DNA of 6,921 nucleotides from Pseudofrankia asymbiotica (GTDB lineage: Bacteria; Actinomycetota; Actinomycetes; Frankiales; Frankiaceae). The position numbers were made by a program, and so were the translations under genes. Positions 5,877 to 6,921 of the stretch are shown here, piece by piece. The stretch covers positions 33,736 through 40,656 of the forward strand of contig NZ_MOMC01000025.1 of assembly GCF_001983105.1 (NCBI RefSeq), read 5' to 3'. The notes below the pieces were generated by a model. The model did not search any database. It was given only the letters and a program-made list of their open reading frames with translations, and was not told the DNA's origin. Within the stretch, counting starts at the first letter, position 1; every line of letters starts with the position of its first letter.

Positions 5877-6814
5877 AACTCCTGCATGCCGCCGGCGCGC
5901 GGGTCGCGCTCCGCGTGGTTGACACCGTTCTGGCCGCCCATGGCGGGCGGGCCGGCCTGGTAGGCCGCGGCCGGCACCCCGACGCCCGCGGGCTGGGGCT
6001 GCTGGGGCTGCTGCTGGCCGCCCTGACCCGGGTTCAGGCCCGGGCGGGGTGGGCCGCCGGCGCCGACGGCCGGCTGGGTCGGCATGCCGTCGAGGTCACG
6101 CAGCTGCATCTCCAGGTAGGCCCGCAGCCGGGTGCGGTACTCACGCTCGAACGCGCGCAGCTGCTCGACCTGGCCCTCGAGGCGGCGCTTGTCCTCCTCC
6201 AGACCGCCGAGCTGCTCGGCCACGTGCGCCCGTGCCTCCGCGAGGATGCGGTCGGCGTCCGAGCGCGCCTCGCGGCGGGCCCGTTCCGACTCGGTGCGCG
6301 CCTCACGCAGCGCCTCGTCGGCGGTCCGCTGGGCGAGCACCAGGGTGCGGGCGACCCGCTGCTCGATCTCGGCGTCGAGCTGGGCGCCCTGGGAGCCGGT
6401 CGTGGCGGGCACGTTGCCGCCGCCGCGCTGGCCGACGGCGGGCATGACCTGGGTGGCTCCGCCGGGGATGGGCACCGGTGAGGTGGACGGGCCTCGGGCG
6501 GCAGCCGCCTGCGCCTGTGCCTGCGCCTGCTGGGCGGCGGCCTGGGCCTGGGCCGCCGCCCTGCGGGCGTCGTCGAGCTGCCGGCGCAGCTGCTGGTTCT
6601 CTTCCAGGATCTGGGGGGGCACACCGGGGCCGCCGCCACCGGTGCGGCGCGCCTCGTCGAGCTGGCGGCGCGTGTCGGAGTTCTCGTCCAGCAGTCGCGT
6701 CAGCTCGGCCTCGACCTCGTCGAGGAAGGTGTCGACTTCGTCCTCGTTGTACCCGGTCCGGAACCTCGTCGGGCTGAAGACCTTGTTCTGCACATCCTGT
6801 GGTGTCAGCGCCAC
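5873..6814 (-). CDS. divIVA: DivIVA/Wag31-family polar growth and cell-division scaffold
   Basis: DivIVA marks curved membrane at the poles and septa and, in actinobacteria, directs tip growth and recruits wall-synthesis proteins. The 313-residue protein opens with the family's membrane-binding domain: LTPQDVQNKVF (3-13), RFRTGYNEDEVDTFLDEVEAEL (about 17-38). A first coiled coil (about 30-58) is broken by a Gly-rich hinge (59-65), and continues at 68-107 with an Ala/Gln-rich segment. A Gly/Pro linker (about 108-143) leads to a long charged coiled coil (145-240) ending in RAYLEMQLRDLDGMP (231-245). The tail (246-313) is Gly/Pro/Gln-rich and probably disordered. Length is close to other actinobacterial members. 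The start is GTG (6814-6812) behind a strong GAGGAGG. The orientation is notable: it converges on the lspA-rluD block instead of running with it. Confidence 0.93.
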   Translation of the reverse strand: MALTPQDVQNKVFSPTRFRTGYNEDEVDTFLDEVEAELTRLLDENSDTRRQLDEARRTGGGGPGVPPQILEENQQLRRQLDDARRAAAQAQAAAQQAQAQAQAAAARGPSTSPVPIPGGATQVMPAVGQRGGGNVPATTGSQGAQLDAEIEQRVARTLVLAQRTADEALREARTESERARREARSDADRILAEARAHVAEQLGGLEEDKRRLEGQVEQLRAFEREYRTRLRAYLEMQLRDLDGMPTQPAVGAGGPPRPGLNPGQGGQQQPQQPQPAGVGVPAAAYQAGPPAMGGQNGVNHAERDPRAGGMQEF

Positions 6815-6818
6815 GTCG

Positions 6819-6825
6819 CCTCCTC
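6819..6825 (-). promoter_or_regulatory. divIVA ribosome-binding site
   Basis: GAGGAGG read on the minus strand (6825 to 6819) ends 4 bases before the GTG start at 6814. The complementarity to 16S rRNA is strong and supports this start, though the spacing is short. Confidence 0.65.
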
Positions 6826-6858
6826 TTGCGGCATCGCCGCTCCCCGAAGAGAGGGCGG

Positions 6859-6888
6859 TCTACGGGCAGTCTCCCGCGCTCGTGTCAG
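6859..6888 (-). promoter_or_regulatory. Weak divIVA promoter candidate
   Basis: Read on the minus strand, CTGACA (6888-6883) matches five of six bases of TTGACA. About 18-20 bases later comes CGTAGACC, a poor -10 region. Only the -35 half is convincing, so this is a suggestion from position. Confidence 0.2.
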
Positions 6889-6890
6889 CG

Positions 6891-6900
6891 GTGTGCACAC
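6891..6900. promoter_or_regulatory. 10-bp palindrome upstream of divIVA
   Basis: GTGTGCACAC is a perfect palindrome about 80 bases upstream of the divIVA start and immediately upstream of the -35-like hexamer. It might be an operator for a dimeric regulator, but a single 10-bp palindrome is weak evidence. Confidence 0.2.
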
Positions 6901-6921
6901 GACCCCGTCACAACCTCGTCG

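Noticed and set aside
5915..6481. Plus-strand frame of 188 codons opposite divIVA
   Set aside because: It is the antisense of the coiled-coil region of divIVA; its leucine/alanine/glycine richness simply mirrors the divIVA codons.
6500..6570. Low-complexity CTG/GCC-rich repeats that might be a DNA repeat element
   Set aside because: They encode the Ala/Gln-rich part of the DivIVA coiled coil in one frame and need no other explanation.

Overview
The window is G+C-rich throughout. It uses GTG starts freely, shows the strong G/C third-position bias of an actinomycete, and carries an actinobacterial DivIVA (Wag31-type) gene and an actinobacterial-style lspA-rluD pair. A Frankia-like or related filamentous actinomycete is plausible, but that is a guess from gene style, not a demonstrated assignment. 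No tRNA, rRNA, CRISPR array, transposase or phage gene was seen.

Layout, left to right. 1-562: no convincing gene, ending in a short leader hairpin and a GAGGA ribosome-binding site. 563-1750 (+): a divergent cyclopropane-fatty-acid-synthase-like SAM methyltransferase. 1751-1999: a short non-coding gap holding an apparent leaderless promoter. 2000-5192 (+): a three-gene operon of lspA (signal peptidase II), an RluD-family pseudouridine synthase, and an unrecognised single-span membrane protein, each joined to the next by a 4-base GTGA overlap. A GC-rich convergent region follows, with a candidate terminator hairpin. 5261-5443 (-): a 60-residue two-helix membrane protein. 5444-5872: a non-coding gap with a 19-bp direct repeat and a 16-bp tandem duplication that duplicates one arm of the probable divIVA terminator. 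5873-6814 (-): divIVA, with its ribosome-binding site and a 10-bp palindrome upstream at the right edge.

The genes share an envelope theme: lipid modification, lipoprotein maturation, a membrane protein, and the polar-growth scaffold DivIVA. In many actinobacteria divIVA, lspA and rluD lie in one direction next to the division cluster. Here divIVA converges on the lspA-rluD block, which suggests a local inversion.

The most unusual DNA is 3870-4086, at the start of the third operon gene. It holds two families of short DNA-level repeats, whose copies fall in different reading frames, followed by a perfect 11-bp inverted repeat. I see no clearly new multi-gene system. The best leads are that repeat/hairpin block, the uncharacterised membrane protein it leads into, and the methyltransferase whose carbonate-site residues are altered.
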